Notes: a model not told the origin generated them from the letters alone. 64,000 nt of DNA from DATLXU01 sp035575515 (GCA_035575515.1 DATLXU010000136.1:1-64000); one strand, 5' to 3'; shown: positions 35,635 to 45,475, counted from the first letter of the stretch. Made by a program: numbers and translations.

Positions 35635-37170
35635 TCATTTCTTTTGCATGGCTGCCGTTTTTGCTCCGGCGCTTTCGAGCGCGTCTAGCACCCGACCCGG
35701 CATGATGCCGAGATACAACGTTCCGAGTATCGCGAGTATCAACCCGGCTGCGAGCGAGCGAGCGACGGCAGGCGCTTTGAACTCTTGGGCTGGCTCTGCG
35801 AAGAACATCGCGACGACTATCCGCAAATAGTAGTACCATGAAATCGCGCTATTGATTACGCCAATCACAACCAGGACATGAAGCATTGAATTATTAGCCG
35901 TCGAGCCTGCGATCCATGCCTGCTTGAAGACGAGGAACTTCGCCATAAAGCCTGCGGTGAGCGGGATGCCCGCGAGGCTCAACAAAAACAGAGACAGCGC
36001 AGTTGCAAGCCCGATGGATTTGAATCCGATGCCCGCGTAATCGCTAATCTCCGTGCGCGTGTCGCCGCGCCGCGCTATGACTTCGACAATCGCGAACGCG
36101 CCTATGTTGATGATGACGTAGCTCAACAAATAAAATGCGACCGACCTCCAATCGCCCGCGATCATGCCGACGAGCGCGTAGCCTGCATGAGCAATCGAAG
36201 AGTATGCAAGCATTCGCTTGACGTTGGTCTGAACGATGGCGACCAGATTGCCGATTGTCATCGTCAGTATCGCCATCACGATGAGCGCGTTCGTCGTAAC
36301 CGCTTGGAGCGAACCCATCACGCCCGTGCCTTTTGCAACCGCTGTCGCCGCAAAGGTCAAAACGAATACGCGCAGAAATGCCGCGAATGCTGCGGCCTTC
36401 GAGCCTGTCGAAAGAAACGCGGTGATCGGCGTTGGCGCGCCTTCGTAAACGTCCGGCGACCATATGTGGAACGGAGCAGTTGCGACTTTGAACCCGAAGC
36501 CTACGAGCATCATCGCCGCGCCTGCAAGCAACATCGGCTCCGAGAATAACTGGCCGCTTGAGATGCGGGCCGCGATGTCTTGCAGGTTCGTCGTCGCAGT
36601 CTTCATAGCCTGCGAATATGTCGCGCCGTAGATGAACGCGATGCCGTAGAGCAGAAACGCCGTCGAGAACGAGCCGAGAATGAAATACTTGACCGCCGAT
36701 TCGTTGGAGCGCAAATCCGATTTGCGATAGCCGCACAGCACGTAGGTAGAGATTGAAGTAATCTCAAGCCCCAAGAAGATCATTACCAGATCGTTCGCCG
36801 CTGACATGAAGAGCATCCCTGTCGTTGCGAACAGCAGCAGCGCAAAGTATTCGCCCGTCGGCAGGTCTTCTTCCTTCACCCATCGAAGCGAGATGAGCAC
36901 AATCAGAATCGCGACGACAAGAAATATCAGCGCAAAGAACAATCGAAAATCGTCCGTGACGATCATCCGGTTGAATGATGTTTCGCCGTTGCGCCCCCAC
37001 AGGCTCACGACGGCTGCGGCAGCGGCTGCAAGCCCGACGAGCGAGATAGCGCCCGCGATGCGCCGCTCTATCTTGCGCGAGGCGGCGTCAACCATCATTA
37101 TCACAATCGCGACGGTTGACGTGATTAGCTCAGGCAGTATCGAGTGATAATTTATCCCTATCTTGTCCAT
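35635..37170 (-). CDS. nuoN: NADH-quinone oxidoreductase subunit N
   Basis: The product has 511 aa and about 14 membrane helices. It is an antiporter-like proton-pumping subunit of complex I. The proton-antiporter core is seen in FFALIFLVVAILIVLIS, GSFSTAFLLYG and the HIWSPDVYEGAPTPITAFLS motif. Its ATG overlaps the nuoM stop by one base (TAATG). It is the last nuo gene of the operon. Confidence 0.95.
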   Translation of the reverse strand: MDKIGINYHSILPELITSTVAIVIMMVDAASRKIERRIAGAISLVGLAAAAAAVVSLWGRNGETSFNRMIVTDDFRLFFALIFLVVAILIVLISLRWVKEEDLPTGEYFALLLFATTGMLFMSAANDLVMIFLGLEITSISTYVLCGYRKSDLRSNESAVKYFILGSFSTAFLLYGIAFIYGATYSQAMKTATTNLQDIAARISSGQLFSEPMLLAGAAMMLVGFGFKVATAPFHIWSPDVYEGAPTPITAFLSTGSKAAAFAAFLRVFVLTFAATAVAKGTGVMGSLQAVTTNALIVMAILTMTIGNLVAIVQTNVKRMLAYSSIAHAGYALVGMIAGDWRSVAFYLLSYVIINIGAFAIVEVIARRGDTRTEISDYAGIGFKSIGLATALSLFLLSLAGIPLTAGFMAKFLVFKQAWIAGSTANNSMLHVLVVIGVINSAISWYYYLRIVVAMFFAEPAQEFKAPAVARSLAAGLILAILGTLYLGIMPGRVLDALESAGAKTAAMQKK

Positions 37171-38744
37171 TAACGTTTTTCAGTTGATGCTTGCATCGGC
37201 TCATTGCCCGTTTTCGTCGCCGCGACGACGGTGTTGAACCGCTCGCTCAGATTTTTAATCGTGCGGTCGCTGCGCGCTAGAAAAAGATTCGGGTAGATGC
37301 CCATCACGAAAACCAGCACGACTATTGGCGCGAGCGCGAGTTTTTCCCTGCCGTTGAGGTCAGCGAGTTTTTGGTTTTCGGGATTGTGCGTTTCGCCGAA
37401 GATGACTCGCTGGTACATCCAGAGCATATAGACCGCCGAAAGAATCATCCCCGTCGCGGCGAACGCCGTGAACGTCTTCGAGTACGGAAGCACATTTGAT
37501 GTGAAGGTGCCGATGAGAATCAAGAACTCGCCCACGAAACCGTTCAGCAATGGCAGAGCGATTGATGAGAGCGTGACGATTAAAAACAGAGCCGAGTAAA
37601 CTGGCATCACGCTGGCGAGACCGCCGAACTCTTTAATCAACCGAGTGTGGCGGCGGTCGTAAATCATCCCGACGATAATAAAGAGCGCGCCTGTTGACAC
37701 GCCGTGATTGAGCATTTGATAAAGCGCGCCCTGCATGCCTTGATCGGTGAACGAGAAGATGCCGAGCACGACGAATCCAAGGTGGCTCACAGACGAATAA
37801 GCGACGAGCTTTTTCATATCAGGCTGCACCATCGCAACGAGCGCGCCGTAAATTATTCCGATGACCGCAAGCGTCGAAATCAGTGTTGCCCATTCGCGCG
37901 ATGCGTCAGGGAACAGCGGCAGGTTAAATCGCATCAAGCCGTAAGTTCCCATCTTCAGCAGCACGCCCGCAAGGATGACCGAGCCTGCGGTCGGCGCTTC
38001 GACGTGCGCGTCCGGCAGCCACGTGTGAAATGGGAAGAGCGGTACTTTGATTAAAAACGCAAGCCCGAACGCCCAGAACAGCCAGCTTTGAGTTCGAGGA
38101 TCAATCCTCAAGCCTCCCGCTTGGACCGCCTGCGTGATTGTCGGAATGTCAAAAGTGAAATTGCCGGTTGCGTTCCCGTGCAGGTAATAGACCGCGATTA
38201 TCCCTGCCAGCATCAGCAGCGAGCCGACAACCGTGTAGATGACGAACTTGATTGCCGCGTATATCCTTCGCTCGCCGCCCCAGACGCCGATCAGGAAATA
38301 CATCGGCACGAGCATCACTTCCCAGAAGAGGTAGAACAGGAACAGATCGAGCGCGATGAAGACGCCGATCATTCCCGTTTCGAGAGCGAGCATCGAGATG
38401 AGAAATTCCCGTTGATATTTATGAATCGAGTTCCACGACGAGATGAGCGCGACCGGCACGAGCAGCGTCGTCAGCATCACGAGCCACAGGCTCAAACCGT
38501 CAACGCCGACGTGATACCGCACGCCTAGATTGAAAGCCTCAATCCAAGGCCTGTCTGTGACGAATTGATAGCCCGCCGCCGAGTCGAACCCGAACGGAAG
38601 CGCGAGCGAGACAACAAAGGTCGCAAGCGCGAAGATGAACGCCGTCCATTTTAGCGTGCTTTCGTTCGCGCGCCCGACGAGGATGAGTGCTACGACGCCG
38701 GCCAGCGGCAGGAAAGTTATTATCGAGAGCAGGTAATCGGTCAT
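37170..38744 (-). CDS. nuoM: NADH-quinone oxidoreductase subunit M
   Basis: The product has 524 aa. An antiporter-like subunit of the complex I membrane arm. GVDGLSLWLVMLTTLLVPV, FYLFWEVMLVPMYFLIGVWG (the key lysine/glutamate helix) and FPFHTWLPDAHVEAPTAGS are diagnostic. It is separated from nuoL by heptad/GTAGGGG element E (about 110 bases), the only sizeable gap in the L-M-N part of the operon. Confidence 0.96.
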   Translation of the reverse strand: MTDYLLSIITFLPLAGVVALILVGRANESTLKWTAFIFALATFVVSLALPFGFDSAAGYQFVTDRPWIEAFNLGVRYHVGVDGLSLWLVMLTTLLVPVALISSWNSIHKYQREFLISMLALETGMIGVFIALDLFLFYLFWEVMLVPMYFLIGVWGGERRIYAAIKFVIYTVVGSLLMLAGIIAVYYLHGNATGNFTFDIPTITQAVQAGGLRIDPRTQSWLFWAFGLAFLIKVPLFPFHTWLPDAHVEAPTAGSVILAGVLLKMGTYGLMRFNLPLFPDASREWATLISTLAVIGIIYGALVAMVQPDMKKLVAYSSVSHLGFVVLGIFSFTDQGMQGALYQMLNHGVSTGALFIIVGMIYDRRHTRLIKEFGGLASVMPVYSALFLIVTLSSIALPLLNGFVGEFLILIGTFTSNVLPYSKTFTAFAATGMILSAVYMLWMYQRVIFGETHNPENQKLADLNGREKLALAPIVVLVFVMGIYPNLFLARSDRTIKNLSERFNTVVAATKTGNEPMQASTEKR

Positions 38745-38750
38745 AGTTTT

Positions 38751-38862
38751 GTAGGGGCAGGGCTTGTCCCTGCCCGAATGGCCGTTAGGCCATGATCAAT
38801 TTCAAATTCGCGCGAATCATCGCACTTCGCGCGATTCGGGCAGGGACAAGCCCTGCTCCTAC
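38751..38862. repeat. GTAGGGGCAGGG palindrome (element E)
   Basis: Left arm 38751-38779 and right arm 38833-38862 are near-perfect complements (GTAGGGGCAGGGCTTGTCCC and its partner). Each arm is itself a small palindrome around CAGGGCTTGTCCCTG. The outer end of the right arm provides the TAG stop of nuoL (38861-38859). The same word recurs at 43575 and 56288. Confidence 0.82.
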
Positions 38863-40979
38863 TTCATTATGAAGTAGCCGATTATCAACAAAGCTCCGAG
38901 CACGACGAGGGCGACGTATCCGCGCGCAAGGCCCAGTTGCATGTAGCGCATCGCGTTGCCGATACGGCTTGCGAGATAAGCCGCGCCGTTCACCGCGCCA
39001 TCAATGATGCCAACGTCAATGATCTTCCAGAGCAGGTTTGTCGAGCCGACCTTGATCGGCTGCACGATGGCGGCGTTATAGATTTCGTCAACGTAGTACT
39101 TGTCTTCGAGCAGCCGCGGCGGCTGCCAAAGCGGTTTGCGGTTGAACCACGACCACCCGATGCCTATGCCAAGAAAAGCGATGATGACAGAAATGACGGT
39201 CAGCATAATCTCTGTGCCGTGACCTTCATCTTCTGCGGCGGGCGCAGCGTTTGCCGCGCTCGCGGCTTTCTCGTGCGCGGCAGGCTCGCCGATGATCTGA
39301 CGGATGGGCGAGCCGGAATGCGCATCCTGCGGATGCGCGATTGACGGCTCAAGTATGCGCTCGAAATAATTCGGAATCTTTCCGCCCGACAAGCCTTCCG
39401 GCACGCCGAGATAGCCCGCGAAGACTGCGCCGATAGCCAGCACGACGAGCGGCACGGTCATTGAACGCGGAGACTCGCGCGGCGGCCCTGCGTGATGCTC
39501 GTGCTCGTTGGGTCCGACTCCGTGCGGGGTGACAGATTGATGCGACTCATCGCTGTGTCGCGTGTCGTGATGCGCGGCGTGTGATTCACTGAATCGTTCG
39601 CTGCCCCAGAACGTCAGCACCATCAAGCGAGTCATGTAAACGGCTGTGAGCAGCGCGGTGATTGCGCCGACTATCCACAGAATCTTCGGCCACGCGTCGG
39701 GCAAGCCTGCGGTTGTGAATGTGCGGAAGAGAATTTCATCTTTGCTGAAGAAGCCTGAAAGCAGCGGCACGCCTGAGATGGCAAGCCAGCCGACGAGCAT
39801 TGTCGCAAACGTCACGGGCATGAATTTTTTCAACCCGCCCATTCGCCGCATATCCTGCTCGTGATGCAATCCTACAATGACTGAGCCTGAGCCTAAAAAG
39901 AGAAGGGCTTTGAAGAATGCGTGAGTGAATACGTGAAAGATGCCTGCTGCGAATGCGCCCACGCCGCACGCCAAAAACATATAGCCTAGCTGCGAGATTG
40001 TCGAGTAGGCGAGAACTTTTTTGATGTCCCATTGGGCGAGTCCGATTGTCGCGGCAAACAGCGCGGTCGCTGCGCCGATGATTGCGATTATCATCATCGC
40101 CATCGGCGCGTGGATGAATATCGAGCTTGCGCGCGACACCATGTAAACGCCTGCCGTCACCATCGTTGCCGCGTGAATGAGCGCGCTAACAGGAGTCGGG
40201 CCGGCCATCGCGTCGGGCAGCCATACGAATAGCGGTATCTGCGCGCTCTTGCCCGTCGCGCCAATGAATAACAGGATGCCTATCGTTGTTAATCCCCCGG
40301 CGAAGATGGCCGACGCAGTGAACGGATCGGCCAACTGCGTCATCGCCCAGTTGAATGCGCCCTGAGTGCCGCGCGCCGGGTCGCTGAAATAAAAGATCGT
40401 GTGCGCCTGCGAAAACAGCAGCATCACGCCGAGCGCGAATCCGAAGTCGCCTATGCGGTTGACGATGAACGCTTTCTTCGCTGCGTCGTTCGCGTAGTCG
40501 CGCAGGAAGTAATAGCCAATCAGCAGGTACGAGCAAAGCCCTACGCCTTCCCACCCGACGAACATCAGCAGGAAGTTGTCGCCAAGCACAAGCGTCAGCA
40601 TCGCAAACATAAACAGGTTCAGGTAGGCGAAGAATCTGTAGTAACCCGTGTCGCCATGCATGTAGCCCGTAGCGAAGACGTGAATCCAGAAGCCGACAAA
40701 TGTGACGAACAGAATGTAGATGCCCGACAGCGAATCGAGCAGCAGCGCAGCATCAGCGCGGAACTGCCCGACGCTTATCCAGGTGAACAGGTATTCGTGG
40801 ATTTTCGTACCGGCTTCTAGGGCTTCGCGATTTGCAAAGAAGACGTAGAATGAAAGAACCGCCGACACGGCGACGGTCGAGCAGGCGATGAAGCCGATGG
40901 CGCGTTCGCCCATCCGTTTGCCAAACAACCCGAGTATCAATGCGCCTGCGAGCGGCGCTAGAATTATCGCGGCTAACAT
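38859..40979 (-). CDS. nuoL: NADH-quinone oxidoreductase subunit L
   Basis: The product has 706 aa. The largest antiporter-like subunit, with the lateral helix at the C-terminus. GVGLCSYLLIGYYF, PLFVWLPDAMAGPTPVSALI and HAATMVTAGVYMVSR are diagnostic. A histidine-rich insertion of about 40 residues (ESHAAHHDTRHSDESHQS) lies near residue 470 in a loop. The stop codon TAG comes from repeat element E. It follows nuoK after element K. Confidence 0.96.
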   Translation of the reverse strand: MLAAIILAPLAGALILGLFGKRMGERAIGFIACSTVAVSAVLSFYVFFANREALEAGTKIHEYLFTWISVGQFRADAALLLDSLSGIYILFVTFVGFWIHVFATGYMHGDTGYYRFFAYLNLFMFAMLTLVLGDNFLLMFVGWEGVGLCSYLLIGYYFLRDYANDAAKKAFIVNRIGDFGFALGVMLLFSQAHTIFYFSDPARGTQGAFNWAMTQLADPFTASAIFAGGLTTIGILLFIGATGKSAQIPLFVWLPDAMAGPTPVSALIHAATMVTAGVYMVSRASSIFIHAPMAMMIIAIIGAATALFAATIGLAQWDIKKVLAYSTISQLGYMFLACGVGAFAAGIFHVFTHAFFKALLFLGSGSVIVGLHHEQDMRRMGGLKKFMPVTFATMLVGWLAISGVPLLSGFFSKDEILFRTFTTAGLPDAWPKILWIVGAITALLTAVYMTRLMVLTFWGSERFSESHAAHHDTRHSDESHQSVTPHGVGPNEHEHHAGPPRESPRSMTVPLVVLAIGAVFAGYLGVPEGLSGGKIPNYFERILEPSIAHPQDAHSGSPIRQIIGEPAAHEKAASAANAAPAAEDEGHGTEIMLTVISVIIAFLGIGIGWSWFNRKPLWQPPRLLEDKYYVDEIYNAAIVQPIKVGSTNLLWKIIDVGIIDGAVNGAAYLASRIGNAMRYMQLGLARGYVALVVLGALLIIGYFIMK

Positions 40980-40993
40980 TTTTCCTCAAAGAG

Positions 40994-41045
40994 TTGATCG
41001 TAAATCAGGACGGCATTTCTCTCGTCACGATTTACGATTCACCAT

Positions 41046-41054
<9 letters not shown>
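40994..41054. repeat. heptad-repeat palindrome (element K)
   Basis: 40994-41007 (TTGATCGTAAATCA) is complementary to part of 41026-41054, which on the minus strand reads GTGAATG, GTGAATC, GTAAATC, GTGACG. The TGA stop of nuoK (41048-41046) lies inside the first word. Confidence 0.6.
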
Positions 41055-41348
<294 letters not shown>

Positions 41349-41349
41349 G

Positions 41350-41428
41350 CCTTTTGTCCTTTATCATTTGTCGCTTGTCCCTCGTCTTCTGCAAACGATC
41401 AATGACAAAGGACAAGCGGCAAAGAATC
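41350..41428. repeat. heptad-repeat palindrome (element L)
   Basis: 41350-41380 (CCTTTTGTCCTTTATCATTTG and on) and 41401-41428 (AATGACAAAGGACAAGCGGC) are complementary. Words are of the GGACAAA/TGACAAA type. It occupies the whole nuoJ-nuoK gap. Confidence 0.68.
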
Positions 41429-41939
41429 AATCTCCTTCGCGTCTCGCCAACACCATCGCGCCAACGACTGCCATCAGTATCAAGACCGATGTTACTTCAA
41501 ACGGCAGCAGGTAATCTGTAAACAGCGCCGTGCCGATATTCCACGTAGTGCCGACAGCCGTATCGGCCTGCTCAGCCGGAATCGAAGGAAACGCAATTTG
41601 CTTGTCGAGCGGCAGCGCGTAAAACATCTCGGCTATCAATAACCCCGCGAACGGAATTGCGAGGTAGCGAAGCCACTTGTGCTTCTCGATGTGCGGCACA
41701 TCCTTCGGCTCGTTCAAGAGCATTATAACGAAGACGAACAGCACCATTATCGCGCCCGCGTAGACGACGACCTGAATCGCCGCGATGAACTGCGCGTGCA
41801 GCGTCAGATAGAGCGCCGACAGCGACGCGAGCGTGACAATCAACGACAGCGCGCTGTAGAGCGGGTTGCGCTGAATCAATATGTTCAGCGCGCTCGCTAC
41901 GGCGATGACTGCAAAGATGATGAAGAGAGTCTGTTCCAT
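41427..41939 (-). CDS. nuoJ: NADH-quinone oxidoreductase subunit J
   Basis: A 170-aa membrane subunit with five helices (FIIFAVIAVASALNILIQRN, VVYAGAIMVLFVFVIMLLNE). NuoJ couples quinone-site changes to the pump subunits. It follows nuoH by seven bases. No nuoI, which usually sits between H and J, is present. Confidence 0.94.
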   Translation of the reverse strand: MEQTLFIIFAVIAVASALNILIQRNPLYSALSLIVTLASLSALYLTLHAQFIAAIQVVVYAGAIMVLFVFVIMLLNEPKDVPHIEKHKWLRYLAIPFAGLLIAEMFYALPLDKQIAFPSIPAEQADTAVGTTWNIGTALFTDYLLPFEVTSVLILMAVVGAMVLARREGD

Positions 41940-41946
41940 CTTCGAC

Positions 41947-42975
41947 CTATCGAATGAATATTAATAAAGTCGCCGTCGCGATGATGTTGATGATCGCAAG
42001 CGGCAGCAGCCACTTCCACCCGAAGCGCATCAGTTGATCGTAACGGAATCGCGGCAGCGTGAACCGTATCCACATCGCAATGAAAATGAGCACGAGCACC
42101 TTAATCACGAAATAGACAAGGCTCAGAATCGGCAGTTGCTCGACGCCAGGCCCGTTCCATCCGCCTAAAAAGAGCGTCGTGCCTATTGACGCGGCGGTGA
42201 TGAGGTTTAAGTATTCCGCCATCTGAAAGAGCGCGAACTTCATCGAAGAATATTCCGTGTGATACCCGGCGACCAGCTCCGAATCGGCTTCAGGCAGATC
42301 GAATGGCGTGCGATTGGTTTCCGCGAGCGACGCGATGTAGAAGATTATGAAGCCGAATGTACCGAGCGGAAAACGAAAGATATTCCATCGTGGTATGAAG
42401 CCGAACCATGTGCCGCTCTGGCTCTTGGTAATTTCTACGAGGTCGAGCGAGCCTGTCCACAACAGCACGCTCACGATTGCAAGCCCAAGCGCAAGCTCGT
42501 AGCTAATCATCTGCGCGCTCGAACGCAGCCCGCCCATCAGCGAATACTTGTTGTTTGACGACCACCCGGCCAGAACTATGCCGTACACTCCGAGCGACGT
42601 GAGCGCGAAGACGTAAAGCAATCCGATGTTCATCTGCGTGACGTGCAGCGGGATCGTGCGCCCGAACAGATGAATCTCGCTGCCCCACGGGATAACTATC
42701 AGCGACATCATCGCGGGAACGACTGAGACTGCGGGCGCGATGATGTAGAGCCAGCGGTTTGCTTCGAGCGGGATGATGTCTTCCTTGAAGATGAATTTCA
42801 GCCCGTCAGCCGCCGGTTGAAGCAACCCCCAGGGGCCTACGCGGTTCGGACCGACGCGCAGTTGAATCCAGCTCATCACCTTTCTTTCCATAAAGGTCAG
42901 GTAGGCGACGGCTGTGACTAATGCGAAGAGAGTGATAAGGATCTGAATTGCCCATCCGAGCAGTTGGTCTATCAT
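41947..42975 (-). CDS. nuoH: NADH-quinone oxidoreductase subunit H
   Basis: The product has 342 aa. Eight-helix subunit that forms the quinone chamber. TFMERKVMSWIQLRVGPNRV and ETNRTPFDLPEADSELVAGY are the classic NuoH signatures. It comes directly after nuoA (54-base gap), so the peripheral-arm genes nuoB-G and nuoI are not in this locus. Confidence 0.96.
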   Translation of the reverse strand: MIDQLLGWAIQILITLFALVTAVAYLTFMERKVMSWIQLRVGPNRVGPWGLLQPAADGLKFIFKEDIIPLEANRWLYIIAPAVSVVPAMMSLIVIPWGSEIHLFGRTIPLHVTQMNIGLLYVFALTSLGVYGIVLAGWSSNNKYSLMGGLRSSAQMISYELALGLAIVSVLLWTGSLDLVEITKSQSGTWFGFIPRWNIFRFPLGTFGFIIFYIASLAETNRTPFDLPEADSELVAGYHTEYSSMKFALFQMAEYLNLITAASIGTTLFLGGWNGPGVEQLPILSLVYFVIKVLVLIFIAMWIRFTLPRFRYDQLMRFGWKWLLPLAIINIIATATLLIFIR

Positions 42976-43029
42976 AAGGAGTGACCGTGTATTGCCAGCT
43001 TTATGATCATCACCGCAAGCGTCTCCGGT

Positions 43030-43416
43030 TTACTTTGCGGCCCATTCGAGTATGCCCTTGCGCCAGACGTAAACAAGCCCGACGAACAGCACGACCATAA
43101 ACAGCATCATCTCGCCGTAGAAGAGGTATTTCAACGTCCTGTAGGCGGGGTCGCTAAGGACGCGCGGGAAGACGACGGCCCAAGGCACTAGAAAGACAGC
43201 TTCGATGTCGAACAGCAGGAAGACCATAGCGACGAGGTAGAACTTAACCGACTGACGCTCGCGCGCTGTGCCTACCGGCTCGACTCCGCACTCGTAAGGC
43301 ATGAGCTTTTCGCGCGTCGGGCGATTGCGGCCCGCGAGTCGCGAAAGAATAATGATGGCTGTTGCCATGCCGACCGCAAAGATGAAGATTATTAAAATCG
43401 GAACGTAGTTGATCAT
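43030..43416 (-). CDS. nuoA: NADH-quinone oxidoreductase subunit A
   Basis: The product has 128 aa. Three helices with the cysteine loop KLMPYECGVEPVG and the acidic helix FLLFDIEAVFLVPWAV, both typical of NuoA/NdhC. First gene of the minus-strand nuo operon, with a good promoter about 90 bases upstream. Confidence 0.95.
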   Translation of the reverse strand: MINYVPILIIFIFAVGMATAIIILSRLAGRNRPTREKLMPYECGVEPVGTARERQSVKFYLVAMVFLLFDIEAVFLVPWAVVFPRVLSDPAYRTLKYLFYGEMMLFMVVLFVGLVYVWRKGILEWAAK

Positions 43417-43502
43417 TGCTGCGGCAGTCTCTTTTTATAAGAACTTTGCCCGGCAATCTGCGCGCCCACAGACGCGAAACGGATCGCCGGCTAAGACTAG
43501 GC

Positions 43503-43532
43503 ATCTTATCGCTTGGCGAAATTGAGTGTCAA
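43503..43532 (-). promoter_or_regulatory. sigma-70-type promoter of the nuo operon
   Basis: On the minus strand TTGACA (43532-43527) and TAAGAT (43508-43503) with an 18-base spacer. It predicts a leader of about 80 bases before nuoA. Confidence 0.6.
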
Positions 43533-43574
43533 GCAACGGTAGTGCCCTAATCCTGTGTTGCTGTGCAAAGGATA

Positions 43575-43735
43575 GTAGGGGCGATTGGCGCGTGGTGCGC
43601 TTCGCGCGGCGCGGGCTTGTCCCTGCCCGCGACCCGCAAGCGGGTTCCCCGCGTCAGCGCGATGAAAGAATGCGGTATTTACCGAATGCTTTCATTGCCT
43701 TCGGCAATCCGGGCAGCCCTTGTGGCTGCCCCTAC
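43575..43735. repeat. GTAGGGGC palindrome cluster (element F)
   Basis: Outer ends GTAGGGGC (43575) and GCCCCTAC (ending 43735) are complementary. Inside are a GCGGGCTTGTCCCTGCCCGC palindrome, GACCCGCAAGCGGGTTC, and GAAAGAATGCGGTA...ACCGAATGCTTTC. It fills the upstream region of nuoA. The rest of 43736-43850 shows no gene. Confidence 0.68.
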
Positions 43736-43852
43736 AATCAACTGCACGCCGTCAATTAATCAGCCGCACACCTTTAGACACTGCCCAAGCAACGATAGAA
43801 GCGCAGGGCGCGGAAGACTTCACCAGACGATTCAGCGCGTTCAACAAAAATA

Positions 43853-43881
43853 TTGTTGCGCGGATTTGCTTCGAGTAACAT
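43853..43881 (+). promoter_or_regulatory. candidate promoter of the zinc-ribbon gene
   Basis: TTGTTG (43853-43858), a 17-base spacer and TAACAT (43876-43881). It would start transcription near 43888, ahead of ATG 43934. Confidence 0.4.
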
Positions 43882-43933
43882 CGGCGATGTAACTGCCCTC
43901 GCCTGAGGCCCTTGCCCCGCGTTGATTCGCAGC

Positions 43934-44308
43934 ATGACTTTCACTTGCGATTATTGCAGCGCCGATTTGAACAGGCGATGGCCCGATGCGCAAACTGCGG
44001 CGCGCCGTTTGGCCGCGATAGCGGGCGTGCGCCTGAGGACCGCTCGTGCCCTTATTGCAGCCGGAAGTTACTGGCGCTCGCCAGTCTCGCTTGCAGTTAT
44101 TGTGGCCGCCGCCTGCCCGAAGACTACATCAAAGCGCGAGGCAGATTTGAAACGACTCACCAAAACCGATGAGAGCAGCAGGAAAGTTGAAGAAGAGGCC
44201 AGCCAGATAGAGCGCCTGAAAGAGCGTCGCAAACGGCGCAAAGGTTCTTCTGTGGTCAATATGCTCGATATCGGAATGATATTCGATTTGACCGACCTGT
44301 TTTCCTAA
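43934..44308 (+). pseudogene. zinc-ribbon protein gene with two compensating frameshifts
   Basis: ATG 43934 opens MTFTCDYCSADLNRRWP, with one CxxC. The matching pairs CANC, CPYC and CSYC lie in the next frame (43978-44150; MARCANCGAPFGRD, CPYCSRKLL, CSYCGRRLPEDYIKARG). The original frame then resumes with a charged helix and the tail VVNMLDIGMIFDLTDLFS to 44308. A one-base loss near 43990 and a one-base gain near 44140 would restore a four-CxxC protein of about 125 aa. It is a young pseudogene, an assembly error, or a case of frameshifting. The 86-aa middle frame alone could also be translated. Confidence 0.5.
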
Positions 44309-44333
44309 AATGTGATGACTGCTGAAAGACACA

Positions 44334-44368
44334 GAGGCGCAGGGCTGTTCCACATAGCCCTGCGCCTC
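44334..44368. terminator. bidirectional terminator hairpin
   Basis: A perfect 13-bp stem, GAGGCGCAGGGCT (44334-44346) with AGCCCTGCGCCTC (44356-44368), and a nine-base loop. It lies between converging genes ending at 44308 and 44406. T-runs are short on both sides. Confidence 0.6.
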
Positions 44369-44405
44369 TTCGTCACTCACAAGCAGGAAGGGGGGCAGCG
44401 CGCGC

Positions 44406-45263
44406 TCACTGCCGCGTCGTCGCCGCATAGCGGAGCGGGTCAATGGGCTGATCGTTTTCGCGTATCTCATAATGGACGTGCGGGCCGGTTGAACGGCCTG
44501 TGCTGCCCGCATTGCCTATCTGCTCGCCGCGCTTGACGCGCTGGCCGACCTCTACGGTTATCTTCGACAGGTGGCCGTAGCGTGTCGTGATGCCATTACT
44601 GTGATACAAAATCACGAGGTTGCCATATCCCGCGTGCGGCGCGGCAAAGATGACCAGCCCATCGGCTGTGGCCGAAACTGGCGTTCCGAAGTCAACCGAG
44701 ATGTCCAGCCCTTCGTGGCTTTCGCGTCCTTCGCCGCTGAACGGATTGCGACGCATTCCGAACCCATCGGTGATGTAACCATTCACGGGCAGACCATTCG
44801 GAACCGAAGCGAGCCTCAGCATATCAGACCGAAGGCGATAATTAATCTGGCGCACTTCGCGCTCAAGCGAGTCGGCTGCAGAATCGAGCACGGCCACGCC
44901 TTCAGGGCCGCCAATTCCTATATGCTCATCAATTTCGGCTACGTGCTCCATCTTGGCTTGCCGGGCAAGCTCCTTAGACATATCTTCGATATATGAGAGC
45001 TGGCCCTTCAGTTTTTCGTAGTTGCTGGCGTAGGCGTTGTTGGCCTGCCTTAGTTGTTCGTTCTCGGCTTTGACGGAATTGTATTTGATGTTGAGAGCTT
45101 CGTGACCCGCCAGGCGAACGGCTGCGAGTATGAAAATCCCAAAAAGGATGATGCCAGACCCGACTGCGATGGAAACTGTTTTGGAAGTGATGCGGAACTG
45201 CTTGATTCTGGAACTCGATGTAGATACTAACAGAAATGTGTATGCTCGTTTGTCTTTCGACAT
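44406..45263 (-). CDS. M23 family metallopeptidase (membrane-anchored)
   Basis: The product has 285 aa. A signal-anchor helix (about 33-52, IAVGSGIILFGIFILAAV) precedes a coiled coil (about 60-105) and an M23 domain (about 165-280). Zinc ligands are visible in HEGLDISVDFG (H...D) and HVHYEI. This is the architecture of NlpD/EnvC/MepM-like factors that cut or activate cutting of peptidoglycan cross-links at the periplasmic face. AAGGAGAC precedes ATG 45263 by seven bases. Confidence 0.9.
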   Translation of the reverse strand: MSKDKRAYTFLLVSTSSSRIKQFRITSKTVSIAVGSGIILFGIFILAAVRLAGHEALNIKYNSVKAENEQLRQANNAYASNYEKLKGQLSYIEDMSKELARQAKMEHVAEIDEHIGIGGPEGVAVLDSAADSLEREVRQINYRLRSDMLRLASVPNGLPVNGYITDGFGMRRNPFSGEGRESHEGLDISVDFGTPVSATADGLVIFAAPHAGYGNLVILYHSNGITTRYGHLSKITVEVGQRVKRGEQIGNAGSTGRSTGPHVHYEIRENDQPIDPLRYAATTRQ

Positions 45264-45475
45264 TCAGGCGTCTCCTTGGCTCTTTATCAGAGTATGGGGA
45301 TGTCGCTAATGTCCCACAGCAACACCCTGATCTTACTTTTTTTTACTGCTACCCTGCTTGTTCGTGAGGGGTGTACTTGCTCAAGTCTTGATGTGCGAGG
45401 CTATCACACGAAGGGGCCAATGGCAATAGAGATGGGACAATCTGACGCGGATTTATGAAAATTGCAACAATATAG

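Noticed and set aside
45276..45458. 60-codon plus-strand frame
   Set aside because: TTG start without ribosome-binding site, lies in the leader of the divergent M23 gene.
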